Source: Paragonimus westermani (Eukaryota; Platyhelminthes; Trematoda; Plagiorchiida; Troglotrematidae). Taken from it: a stretch of 64,000 nucleotides of DNA. Positions within the stretch are counted from its first letter, which is position 1; each line of letters opens with the position of its first letter. Both the position numbers and the translations under genes were made by a program. The notes beneath the pieces were generated by a model. The model had not been told where the DNA came from. It saw only the letters and a list, made by a program, of their open reading frames with translations, and did no database searches. The stretch spans positions 55,382-119,381 of the forward strand of contig QNGE01000940.1 of NCBI GenBank assembly GCA_008508345.1, written 5' to 3'. Shown here in pieces: positions 23,171 through 34,399 of the stretch.

Positions 23171-24026
23171 CTGGGTTATGGAAGACGAAAAAGCGTTTAA
23201 GTAAAAAATTCAGGAACACAGCAATGGGAGAATCATCGGTCCACGTTTACTTTAAAGAACTATTTTATTCACAGATATCCACCAGTTATCGAGTATAATA
23301 CTAAATAAGTTACTGTCTAAAAAGGTCTGATAGGGCTAAAGGAAAGGGTTTGGAAGTGAACGTGCGCACGACCTCAAAGCCAAGCGGCCTGTTTCATATT
23401 CCGACTCACCTCTTTAGTTCACACAATATTGTAAGATAAAACGCAGCCCGTTACATTACTTACATTTCATGAATAGTGTTTAAGATGTGTGCAGCTGCGT
23501 GCAGAGTGCACGTTCGATGGTAGGTTCGTATACATGATGTTAAATGAATCGAAGTTTAGGGACGAACAACGTTTGACGATATAGACGAATAACAATACCG
23601 TTCGTAATCTGAGGCGGATTGATTTGTAACGAACTTCATTTAGGGAGGGTAGTTGAAAACAGTGAACAGTTGTATACGAAATCATCCATGTGTGTTTACT
23701 CACACTTTTCTTACATTAATCAGCAGTCAACAATAACACTTTTAGTGAATGCTAGAGCTTGAATCAACTGCAGCAGAATGTCGATTGCCAAGTTCAGTGT
23801 TCTTGTGGGCTCGGACGACCTGATAAAATCCAATCCGCACATGATCCATTAACTTCTTATGGTACAAAAACTGAAAACAAAACGCTAAAGACCAGCTCAT
23901 CTATCAAGACTGAACACCGCAAATCCACATAAAACCAAAGGAATATGTGAATCAAAATGATTAACTAAACGTTTACGTTTGAAGCCATGGAGAACAGTGA
24001 GCTCTAGGCATACTACGGCAACTCAC

Positions 24027-24070
24027 TCATTCAACTTGGATCGTTTCGGTTGTGGCTTCTTTTCGCCGGA
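24027..24070 (-). CDS. RS-domain protein gene, exon 3 (44-base exon)
   Basis: A strong acceptor (ttttttctcttttag) and the donor AATGA/GTGAGT enclose 44 bases reading SGEKKPQPKRSKLN plus two bases. KRSKLN within a Lys/Arg cluster could serve as a nuclear localisation signal. The last two bases (GA) plus T of exon 4 give Asp. Very short exons are easy to mistake, but the strong splice sites and phase support it. Confidence 0.62.
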
Positions 24071-25165
24071 CTAAAAGAGAAAAAACGTATGAATAATGAG
24101 TGCCGGAACAGCGGTGTAACTGCAAAGGCAGACCAAAAGGTTGCGGAAGATTAATAAGAAGTGACAATTGGGAGACTAAATTTTTCACTTGTGAATCACT
24201 GTACACAACCAGCAACGTTAAGGATCAGCGCGGTAGCGAATGTCTGTACACAGGGGCAGAATACACAAGAGGTAAATTTTGTGATTCGAAATTTCATAAC
24301 CCACTTTGATAACCATTTCACAGAGATGAAACGAATGAAGTGAATGGTGGCAGGACCAAGTAAGCATGGCAATACTTTGGGTGAACATTAAGTGCGGATA
24401 ACAAAGGAGCTGAAAGCGAGCGGTCAAGTCAAGCACGACACTCGAAAGGATGCACAATCATTCCAACATTTATGCTAGATGCGTGTAACTACTGTGTAGA
24501 GAGGCAAGTGGATTGGGATGCCAAGTAGCTGTACTATACTGTTCTCGTAAGGGTTAATGTGAAAGCACAAAATCTGAGACGAGTAGATAAAGTTAATGAA
24601 TTCAAATTGTGCACAACAGACAGTAGAAGTCAACACCCGAAAGCCAACAAGTGAAGCGAGAACGCTGGCTACCACATTGAAGCCAAAAAGGCAAGGAAAG
24701 ATGGCGCAAACACACAAGTATGACTACAAGGTGAAAAGTCGCAAACAGTATGAGTGGTAATAAAGAAAATAACAGCCGGGAAACGATAACAAACCCGCAA
24801 ACAACAACAACAATTATAACACCTACCTAAAAGCTCGCACCTAAGGATGTGTGTTTATATACAGAAATGCAAACGACCAGTATGGGTTGCAAAACGCACA
24901 AGCACAAAAATAAAAACCAACACGGGTGTTGCGGGGTAAAAGTGACGAAACAACAGGTCGGGGATTGGGGAAAACAGTGGTGAAAGTGGCGCAAAGGGAA
25001 AGGGAAAGATGCAGAAACATGATATAGTAAGATACCACAGGTGTGTCTCTTATCCAAAAGGACGGGTAGACGGATATTCGCTAGTGAATTTGTCTTCATT
25101 ACAAACCGATTACACACTTCATAAACGAGTGATAAATCGAGATGACGATAATGAACGTATCTCAC

Positions 25166-25204
25166 CTGTTTAGTCGAAGAACGTTCTTCGCAAGAAACCT
25201 GGGG
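25166..25204 (-). CDS. RS-domain protein gene, exon 2 (39-base exon)
   Basis: The acceptor is ttatacattacag and the donor AAACAG/GTGAGA. The 39 bases are 13 codons, phase 0 on both sides: PQVSCEERSSTKQ. It fits exon 3, which opens in phase 0. Being symmetric, it could be skipped without breaking the frame. Confidence 0.55.
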
Positions 25205-25942
25205 CTGTAATGTATAACAAGAAGTTGTATAAATGAAGGCAGATAACAAGGGGCAAGATCGGTTAAGTGCCAGATTGTAAACGTCAATAGAACTTTGAAA
25301 TGAACACATTTGTATCAAAGCAAACAAGCCCGAAATAAATATGAGTCAATCATGGAGAGTGAAGTTGAAAGATAAATTGAGGACCATGCGCGAGCTGCCT
25401 GAATTCGTACAGCCTCGAACACATCCTCTAGGGAATCAAAAACTGAGCAAAGGAACAAACGCGTGTGTTGTAACAACCTAGTTTGATAAATACAAGACTT
25501 TTAGTTAAGGGAACGAATGACGTCCACCTTCAGTTGAAGATTCGCACGCAGTCCATGTTGGATGCAACCCAACTCCGAACCGATCCTTGTCGTTGCACAC
25601 ACACTTTCAACTTTGGCCGCACCATCAAGAATCGCTGAGCGCGAGTGCTTCTTCCACTGTAGCCCATCATTGGCGATTGTTCGAGTTCAGTCCAGAAACA
25701 AATAACGATTAAGCATAACAGACCCTCACAGAGCTTTGACGTTGAAGCCATGGGTCAAATCCGAATATGCGTTACCGGTATGAGATTACAGCAGCAAAAA
25801 TTTGACATTAGGAGGTAAAAAAACCGATTTCGATGTAAACCCAGATTTATGTACATTTAGAATCAACGACAAAAAAACGATTTTTTTTAAGGAAACGAAC
25901 AGGATATTCTCCTAACGTTCACCGTAATGCAGGTATTTTTTC

Positions 25943-26192
25943 AAAACAGGTTTACGGGATGCTTCACGACATTCTAGACCGAGGCGATGCAGATACCAAA
26001 CTATACTTTGAATACTCGCAGTACAGAAATTTGTTCCGATTAAAACAGTTAAGCAAACAGAATAGAAGTGCTTGGCATCAAGTTCCGATTAACGAAAAGA
26101 GTATTCAAACTATAGGAATAAGTTTGAATTTGCAGAGTCAACAAAAAAGGCTCACCGAATTTGATGAAGATCGTTTGGGATCTGAAAAATAA
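25943..26192 (+). other. Unassigned plus-strand open segment
   Basis: After a good acceptor-like sequence (tttttcaaaacag) the plus strand is open to a TAA at 26190-26192: GMLHDILDRGDADTKLYFEY, QYRNLFRLKQLSKQNRSAWH, then a Lys/Glu-rich end. The composition is protein-like, but no family was recognised and no upstream exon found. It sits between exons 1 and 2 of the minus-strand gene, so it may be an old insertion or chance. Confidence 0.22.
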
Positions 26193-26917
26193 AACAAAAT
26201 CTAACTGACCAAAGGAACTGTGCAACCACATATCACTGTGCTGAAGTACAAGAGAACTTGGAGGATGAGAAGCAACTCCACATTCCAGATCTGCAACTAA
26301 CGGCAACCGAACCTGGGCAATACTCAACTGTCGGACAGTTCCAACAATCGTGAAACCTGTCTGCGACAAGTTTGCTTACAAAATGGACGTGTGAAAACAG
26401 GGACTCCTGGTATTCAATTCAAAAATAAATCCCTTCGGTGTGGTGATTCGGTGCTAATTTTAACACACTGAAAAGATAGACAGAACATGAGCTAAAGTAC
26501 TAGAAAAGCTACGAAGGAAGCCAAAACAGAGCACACACCAAAACAGACGACGTCATGACGATTGACATTCGGTCGACAGCACGACCACTGCACAGCGATA
26601 ACTTAGAGAAATCCAATCTCTATGTATCCGAGTAGCATAACGGAGGAGAAAAACACCCACAAAATTAGAACACAGAGTGTTTGGACGCGTTTGATCACTG
26701 CTAAAGAATTGCACCAAAAACCAGGGTCTGACAGAGCAATGTAATTGAACGATCTGACATGATGTATGCAAGCGGCATTAGGTAATGACCCTTCGAACGG
26801 AAACGGAGGATGACTGCACAGCGCCGGCAGTGTTGACAGAAATAGCACCTACAAAGAAACAGGATTCTAGTGCACGGTGTTGCAACGATCTGATGAAAAC
26901 GAAGGTAGTTGACTTAC

Positions 26918-26980
26918 ACATGTGGAAAGTGATTTCAACGGACCAAGGGACGGAGCATCAACGAACCGTTGTGCGTCCAT
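26918..26980 (-). CDS. RS-domain protein gene, candidate first coding exon
   Basis: An ATG at 26980-26978 opens 21 codons (MDAQRFVDAPSLGPLKSLST then Cys) ending at a strong donor (ACATGT/GTAAGT) in phase 0, the phase needed by exon 2. In the same frame a TGA lies a few codons upstream of the ATG, so this would be the true start if the exon is real. No promoter motif was identified. The weakest part of the gene model. Confidence 0.42.
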
Positions 26981-29540
26981 TACAAGACATTTTCAATAAT
27001 GCAACACAACAGGGAAGTTTGTCGTCGAGATTAACCAAACGAGTGATTGCCATAATTATTCAGCGGCGCAGTACACTACGAAAACACTTCTGCACTATGT
27101 CCAATGACACCATACTGCGTTGTGGCAAAAAGCATCAGGATATGACCGATTGTCAGTTAACGTTATAGGTTCACCAAAAATGCTACTTGGAACACCAGAT
27201 GCACAAGTCGAATGCCAGACTAGCGGTGACAGGTGTTGCAAAAAGCAGGGCAAGCGTACTGGACAATACAACAGTCTATGATCGGTGGACAAAACATGTC
27301 AAAAGAAGAACAATGTAACGTTAGCTCCCGTGGTTTGTTCCATCTGGATGTGTACGATAATAGTGGTTAGTTAAATGATCCGAGCGTACTTCAATCTGGT
27401 AATACGCATCAAAAACAAATTAGCTGGAAGAGAGTGCAAACTCGCCCGGTGCATTACAATTAGACGTGACCAGTGAAGTATTCACAGCATGCGAAGTGGG
27501 CGGTGATACAAGCCAGAAGTTTCCGAGTACCAGAAAACACTTCTTTAGTGTCATAGAAAGACCCAAATCGATAGAAATGTCGCAAAATGATCGACAGACA
27601 AAACGTCGCAAACTGGTTATCAGTGATGAGTTACTTCGATAGACAAGGGAGATTAAAGATTAAGAGAGAACTGAAACAAGCACAAGCGCTGTTGATTGCA
27701 TGCATAAGGAATACAGAATGGAACATCAAAGACTTCAAGCAGTGTACCTTAGTGTAGAAAACAAAAAGGGTCAATGTGATTCTACATGTGAACGGAAAAA
27801 GTGAGCGGAAAAGAACATTCACTGGTAACAGCGCAAAAATGGATATCGAGACAATGACTCGCAATGCAAAAGCGTAAAGCTACAGTAAACAGCCGAGGAT
27901 GGAAACAGTTGAAAAAGGTGGTACCACATCAACTCTTTCGGACTAACAAACAAAACGATGCACACCAAGAAAATCGAAACATTTAGGATAAGCTCAAATC
28001 ATGCTGATCGAAAACGAGTTACCCGATTAAAAACAGCTGATCCCAAAAAAATTGGAGGTAAAATATTGGACGGAACAAAAAGGTAAAATCGAAAAGTAGA
28101 ATTCGTTAGACAGAATAATCGATAACAATAGCGGTCATCTATATGAAACGTGAAATTCCACAAAGAATTCAATGAAACCGATAGTCATAATTTTGAGCGC
28201 CCCTGTTGCCAGTCTGAGGACAGGTGATGTACTCCACAGCGACGAACGCATTCAGTGAGAACACTTAAGAAAATACAACATATCGACGATAATGGCTGAC
28301 ATCGGCATGTACTATCATTCAACTTCCGCAATACGTCAGTGCAGACGGCTGCTTCGATGACCATTCATCCATAACGGTCATAAGCCTGAACAAAAGGTGC
28401 TGTGGCTCGAGCAGCTGGTCTTCACAACAGTGGCATGCGGCAGTCCACAAGGCTAAGATTAGCGAAGTGGACAAATTACGTGAAAACTAGAAGTCTGAAT
28501 TACGAATAATGCAGGTAGAAGTCATTAAAAAACTCTAATCCAGAACAGTTAACAAATAATACAAGCTCAGTTATGGGCCGAAAAATCCATTGTGAAACTG
28601 GTAAGATATCAACTAATGAAGGTCCAAGATCCGGGCCTTCCCACCCCCACATCATTTTAAATAGTCGATAGTTGCGTTCATGAAGCTAGAGATTGTCTCT
28701 GATACAGATGGGCCACCATACCGAGCGGGTCTGTGTGACAGCTGTTCGGTTGCTGACGCAAATTAGATTACGAAAATCGTCCAAGGTGGCCGAAATTCCG
28801 GGCAATAAAACAGGTTAGAAACATGTTATTCCCGCCAATCTTTGGTCTGCATCGCTAACAACGAATAACACGAAAACGAAATCGGAAGACGAAATGCCAT
28901 GGGCCTATTAATCACCGTTCACGGTCCGTTTTCCAGTAACGTCTTTCTTGCGCTGAGTGTGGTGTTGCATTTTAGTGTCGTACATGATCAGCTGACAAAA
29001 ACGAAACCGATCATCCAAGCATATGTCGAACTTTCTTGGGCCAGCCTTATGTCAGGAGTGGTAAGAGTAAAGGATGGACGCAAATTCATGAGGCTTGCCA
29101 GCGTGACACGAGCGAACCTTGTTTTCAATTCATGACGAACACCGGATAAGGCACAACCAGGCCGGTCTTCCAAATAACCGCGCATCAGGAAGACCCTCAA
29201 TCCGCTGTTATCCATGGACGAGCTGTGTTAAATTAACTGAATAACTACAAATTTGACTTTAATGTCAGCGTTTGGTAAACCTATTAGAAGTCAGTTTAAC
29301 AGAACGGACAGGTTAGATATTTCTGATTCGCGACTGTTCGCACGCATGCGCACCCACCGCAGCAAACCAACAACCAGGAGTTAACCAGAACTGACACGGT
29401 GAGACTGGACCTTGACGTGGTGTGACGGCTTGCGCATCTCGATCACCTTTTGGGCTAAACTGGACAGAGTTACTCATACCAGGCAGGCCAATAGGTAGAG
29501 TTCTGACAAGCCACAGTCTCCTGGTCCTCCAGGTTGGGGN
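26981..29540. other. Region upstream of the RS-domain gene, nothing firm
   Basis: Several 60-95 codon frames on both strands (28899-29135 plus; 28988-29215 and 29313-29594 minus) overlap and show no domain. It ends at the single N (29540) where copy 2 of the 2.09-kb module begins. The gene promoter, if exon 1 is right, should lie at the left of this stretch, but I see no clear motif. Confidence 0.4.
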
Positions 29541-29946
29541 TCTCTTCCTATGTGGGGTTTGCTTTTTCTTCATGGTTGTGTGGCAGCTAAGCACTAGTGT
29601 GAACCACAGAGGTATTGCTGTCTATGATGATGATGATGTTCCAGGTCAAAACAGGGAACGAGGGAGACCTGAGGCTGGATGGTAAGAGATGGGACTTACC
29701 AACACAGTGCACCACAATTGGCTATATCTGTTGTGGGACCAGTAAAATAATTACTAGAAATAGGGATCAAGGGGGACCTGAGGGGTAAAGTTGGTAAGAC
29801 AGTGGGGGAGGGATCAGCAGTAGCATGTCTTCACCTACCCACCCTGCTGTGGGTAGCAGATACGGAGATCTCGTTTTATACTGTGACATGGAATTATTGC
29901 TGCTGTGAGTATCCACGGTTGTATGTGGGCTGAGATACTGCCGGGA

Positions 29947-30477
29947 CGCCCAGATCTAGACAGCAAAATGATTAGGGTTCTCAACCAGACTATAGCTCAA
30001 AAGCCTGTACCACAAGGCAGCGGATGAGTGGCTGTGCACCAAAACGGGCACATTTTCCGGAAAACGACGCCAATCTTCTTCCAACACCGAACCTGGAGGA
30101 TCAAGATACTGCGGTTTGTTAGGCCTCTGCCAACTAGCCTGTCTGGTGAGTGATTCTGCTTCTGAGTGGACACCAAACCATTCAATGTAGCCCAATGGGT
30201 TATGGAGATGAGCAAAGCCGTCACACCGCATCAAGGACTAGTCTTGTGACGATGATGTGCGCAACAATCAGAAGCAAATAACAGCGTTGAAAATATCGTC
30301 GTCCGTGGACGACAATTCCACTGCAGAATAGTTTGACACAACTGCATCTATCCAACGAATAGTTTATGTGGACACCAACACTCAAATCTATGATTTCAAA
30401 ATGCATAATGCCGAGTGGCTTCAGATTCATCCAAACCCTACCGAACTGACCGAGATATAGAGTACTTTTCAAACGTT
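29947..30477 (-). mobile_element. RTE-like RT fragment in copy 2
   Basis: Same sequence as 14500-15030; see that entry for the basis. The related stretch in a more readable RTE relic lies only 2 kb away at 32310-32450. Confidence 0.5.
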
Positions 30478-30576
30478 ATTGCTCGTCCCTAAGCTATAAA
30501 AATTCCTATCAGGATTCATGATTGACACAGTGACAATCTACGCACTAATGACTTATCCCTAACCTGTCCGTGCACA

Positions 30577-31629
30577 CACCAATCGCTTCTTCTCAAGCTG
30601 GTTCATCTGACCACTGTCCCACTAACTGCACTTGCATAAACGATGTTTCTGAGCCAACAAACGCTTTCCGTAAAATAGTATGACGCTACCAGTGGCCGAC
30701 TAGAACCGAGTGTGCGACATTTTTGTCTCAACTCTCCGGCACGATTGATTCTACGATTATTTCTCCTTCACGGACGACATTGTCGGTCTCTCATGACGGA
30801 ATATTATTCTCCGCCTCCGTAAACTCGACAATGCCCCTTCACGAGTAATCCAATTACACCTGCCTCTGTTCTGCACGGAAGAATTGCTTGTATAAACTAC
30901 GGTGTGTTCATTCCACTTCTTCCATTCGTGTAGGCTTAGTCAGCTGTCGGTTAAGCCAAAGATCGTTTTGTTAGCGGGAAGGCACCTGGGGGTGGTAGAT
31001 ACTCCCTCTCATAGTATTCTGAGACTTAGCAGAAACTGCTTCATGGAATTTTCCAACGGCCTTCCCTCCCATTCAGATAGATGACAAAGTGTTTCATCCA
31101 GGCGATGAATTTGAAGTATTCAATCATTTACCGGTCTTCAACTCCACCACCGCTATTGCTGCCCAAAATCCCAACTACCCCTGGTCGGCAATGCCGTTCC
31201 TGCCCTTGACTTTGTTGCGCGTAACGTTCACCAAGCTCCACAGATAACGAACACCAACAGGCTCCCGAAACCAAATGTTTTTCTTCTCAAGTTACACCTT
31301 TGAATCAACACTTCCAACAAGTTTCCACCATTCGGGAAATTACTCAATTTCTTTTACCGCTCCCAAGTGCAACAACCGTTCACATCCAACCAACTACCGC
31401 CCAATTCCCCTCACCAACTTCACCCAAAATTATGAAATTCCATATCGCGAAGCACACACATATGTAAATATCATAAAGAATGAACCAATCAACGACTAAC
31501 AATACGTTCTCCAGCGTCAACGCTCTACGGGCGACTTGCCTATTTACGCTCCTGATATTCGGCCATTTGACTTAGTCCCCTTGACAAGCCTAGTTCTTCT
31601 TTTTCCAAAACCGTTGATTGAGGTCTGTA
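30577..31629 (+). mobile_element. CR1/L2-like LINE fragment in copy 2
   Basis: Same sequence as 15130-16182: the SDH motif near 30602 and the NYRPIPLTNF block near 31400. It is cut at the right edge of the module and followed by unrelated DNA (ttcgctaacgacgtt). Confidence 0.62.
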
Positions 31630-31978
31630 TGATGCTTCGCTAACGACGTTATCTACGTACGGGTTTGTTCCAAGTTAATCAACATTACACATCAGTGTGA
31701 ACCACTGCCACACAACCAAGAAAAAAGGAAACTTTCTTTAGGAAAAGGGAGAAAAATGGAACGGGTAGGGAAGTAACTGCCAAAAATAGCTACGTCCACA
31801 CTCAAACATCCAAGATCAACGTGTGAACAAACCGCCGAGCTATAGGTGAAAGTAAGGCGTTATCAGCAAGACAGCTTCCCTACAGCTTACATTGCCCCGT
31901 GTCATTAAGTGCACTCAATTCATGGACAATTTGACCAACCACCGACATTCATGCCACTGAGCACGGTTAGCCGCCATC

Positions 31979-33303
31979 TCACCTTACGTCTTCAGCCACC
32001 GACTCGCGAGGGCCCCAGTCCGCGAGACGAACCCAATCCACAGTGACCAACCCCTTTGTGAACGACTTAATTTGTTTAAGCCAGGTCATCATCTGTCCGC
32101 CTCGTACATTCCGCCAGTCGGCCGCAGCGTCGGCAAAGAGTGCTCGGTGTAGCAGACGACTAGCTGGCATCCTCAATACATGACTTAACCACTCGTCAGC
32201 GAAAATGTATGGAGTGAACAAAAAAACTCGCTGGATAAACAGTGCCAAACACCCGTTTCCTAACCTCTGTTGCTTACTCACTGGTGCCATCCGATGCGAG
32301 CGATTAAATGCAGACCTTGGTGGTCTGCCATTAGTAATTCTGCTTCTGAATGGTCACCAAACCGTCCAATGTAGCTCAATGTAGGTTGTCGGGGTGAGCA
32401 AAGCCGTCACACCGCGTCAATGACTAATCTCGTTGTGACGGCACTCCTGATGAAGAGTACTGGGAAAGGTGAACAGTCCAGACAGTTGCCCATAAACCTC
32501 CGTCCTGCCTGGAGAGTAGGCATACAGAATAACTTACTTCCCCGGAACTCCCTTGTGAAAAAGGTAGTTCCAGGGGATGTTACGAACCGAACCAAAAGCT
32601 GCCCTTAGGTGTAAAAAACCACGACCATCGGCTGCCTAGGAGAGTGCCGACGCTTCGAAATCCGTCGCAAGGTAAGAATGTGATAAATGTGCCCTCTAGA
32701 AGGTCAGAATCTCGCCTGTTCTTCACATATCTGAGCCAACGCAATATAGTCAATGAGTAACCTGGGCGCAACCGACACTAGACTGATACCTCTGTGATTG
32801 TCAGTCTTTGGGCTCCCGTTTGAAAATGGGAGTTACCGCTGATAGGCACCAATCATGAGGTACCTCTTCGGTTTCTCAAACCGTCCGGTGGAATTTTGCC
32901 AGTTCTGTTACCAACCTCTCCCCAGCATCTTTGGAAATGGGAGGATCGAGTCTTGTTACGTTTCAGTAACTTAATCACCGGGGTCACTTCTGTTTCAGAC
33001 GAAGTCGTTTAGAAAGCACTAGCTGACTATTCGGGCCTCGTCGTCTGAACGGTCTGGTTGAGTGCAGCTGAACTGTTCGTCAAAACGTTCAGTCCACCTG
33101 TCAAGTCGGCGCGATTGGCTGTTGATAAGTGAACCACGCTTTTCACATACGGTCTTACACCGACTTGTCGGTTGGTACAACCACGGATCAAGGAAAAATG
33201 CTTTGTTATTCCCAGACTGTTCGAAAAGGTAGCCTTTAGGATCTTTGCACAAGCTCTTAGCCAGCATGCTTTTGAGTTCTTTACCGGTCGTCATCATGCT
33301 CAC
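31979..33303 (-). mobile_element. RTE-type LINE relic (endonuclease-RT linker to C-terminus)
   Basis: Read on the minus strand, parts in order: KTVCEKRGSLINSQSRRLDR and WTERFDEQFSC (pre-RT linker); DAGERLVTELAKFHRTV and VPHDWCLSAVTPIFKREPKD (RT start); GFLHLRAAFGSVR, where the catalytic FLDLRAAFDSV has lost the first Asp; GRTEVYGQLSGLFTF (RT palm); and at the end WLSHVLRMPASRLLHRALFA, NVRGGQMMTWLKQIK and WVRLADWGPRES, the RTE C-terminal signature. The YADD block is missing or unreadable, and at least three frames are used. A dead, internally deleted copy. Confidence 0.82.
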
Positions 33304-33445
33304 AGCCAGATAGAATGAAGTGACGTCTGTTCACAAGGTTTATCGACATGACGGAAATCCAGTTCTGTCGCAACTGCACAGCTTCACAGCAGATTTGCAC
33401 ACCAGCCGTGAACACTAATCCAGCATCGTTAACGTCAGTCTTAGT

Positions 33446-33712
33446 TAAAAGCAAACTCTGACGACTTCAAATGATCTTGTTTAGCGTAATCAAATTACAA
33501 ACCCAGTTACTAACCAGAGGAACAATGGCAAAAACAATTGGCCGCCGCACAAGAAACTAAAACAGGTCGAAGCCATAAACGCTCTTAAAACCATCAAGCG
33601 GTTTCGAGGACTTTGCGCAAAAGAAGACAGGTCGTCAACACTGTGTACAACAGAACTGTCAACATTAACGACTCAACCTACCCAACGACCAGCCAATGTT
33701 TCCAACCGACAG
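33446..33712 (-). repeat. Gypsy LTR fragment, inverse copy of 1437-1703
   Basis: The reverse complement matches the R-U5 part of the LTR upstream of the gag at 2007, including gactcaacctacccaacgac and the segment encoding no product. About 90% identical by eye. It ends where ggttggaaaca begins, close to the end of the composite repeat at 34275. Confidence 0.75.
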
Positions 33713-33834
33713 CCTGTATACATCTCCTGCACGGCAGGCCATAGAAGACCGTAGATCGTTCAACCTACCAAAGTAGTCATCTACTCAACTCACAGTATCA
33801 AGGCGTGTCCGTGAAGACGACGAAAGCGCTAACC

Positions 33835-34275
33835 TTCGTCACTTGTAGCTTCACAAAGACGACCGACAAGATTTACAACGCGTTTGTGCCCTACGGTACA
33901 GAGACCTGGCGCATCCATGTGGAAAATGCATACAGACTCTCGGTAGTTGATCACCGCTGTCTTCACCAGTTAGCCGGTAGAAAATGGGCTGAACCTGTTG
34001 GCAACATGACAGTCCTTTAGTGTGCATTTGGGAACTGCAAGTTCGCAACTGATAGCCCAGATGGTGAAAATGCAGTCTTCGCTGGTCACGTCACATACTC
34101 TGTATGCGGGAGGAGCGTCAGTGGCTCCCCGGCGAAGGTAGAGGGAAACCGCAAGGTATCCAGACGCCGAAGTGATCAGAACTATAAAAGCCTTGACTGT
34201 TCCGCTTAGCTAAGTTAGTAGGTGCCGTCCACCTGGTCGGGGAGTTCGCGATTGTCCACATAACTGGTTGGAAAC
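33835..34275 (+). repeat. Composite repeat: RTE RT tail plus promoter-like segment, copy 2
   Basis: The first 180 bases translate to KIYNAFVPYGTETWRIHVEN and RLSVVDHRCLHQLAGRKWAE, a clear RTE C-terminal stretch (YNA-VRSVLLYGTETW, DHRCLRQ-AR--W). From 33950 on it parallels 1140-1460: the aacatgacagtcctttagtg block, the TATAAAAG box and the ggttggaaaca end. Unlike copy 1 it is not followed by R-U5 and gag; an AATAAA at about 34343 lies further on. Confidence 0.72.
34183..34190 (+). promoter_or_regulatory. TATA box candidate in composite repeat copy 2
   Basis: TATAAAAG is kept at the same relative place as in copy 1 (1378-1385), with conserved flanks on both sides. Confidence 0.4.
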
Positions 34276-34399
34276 AGTCTGATATGGCACTGTGCTGCGT
34301 TCCATGACGAGCAGGAATCCGTGTGCTCTTTGAATAAGTTTTCAATAAAATCAACTGTCTTCGTTCGTTCGTTTTCCCTTTTTCGCTTATTTTCTTCCG

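Larger units (their letters stand above)
29541..31629. repeat. 2.09-kb duplicated module, copy 2
   Basis: Direct repeat of 14094-16182. It starts immediately after an N, and its right edge cuts the plus-strand LINE in the middle of RT, whereas copy 1 continues the LINE. Copy 1 is therefore the less disturbed version at the right boundary. Confidence 0.93.

Noticed and set aside
25700..25757. ATG with good context (MASTSKL) on the minus strand as the gene start
   Set aside because: Its donor leaves phase 1, which does not fit exon 2 (phase 0).
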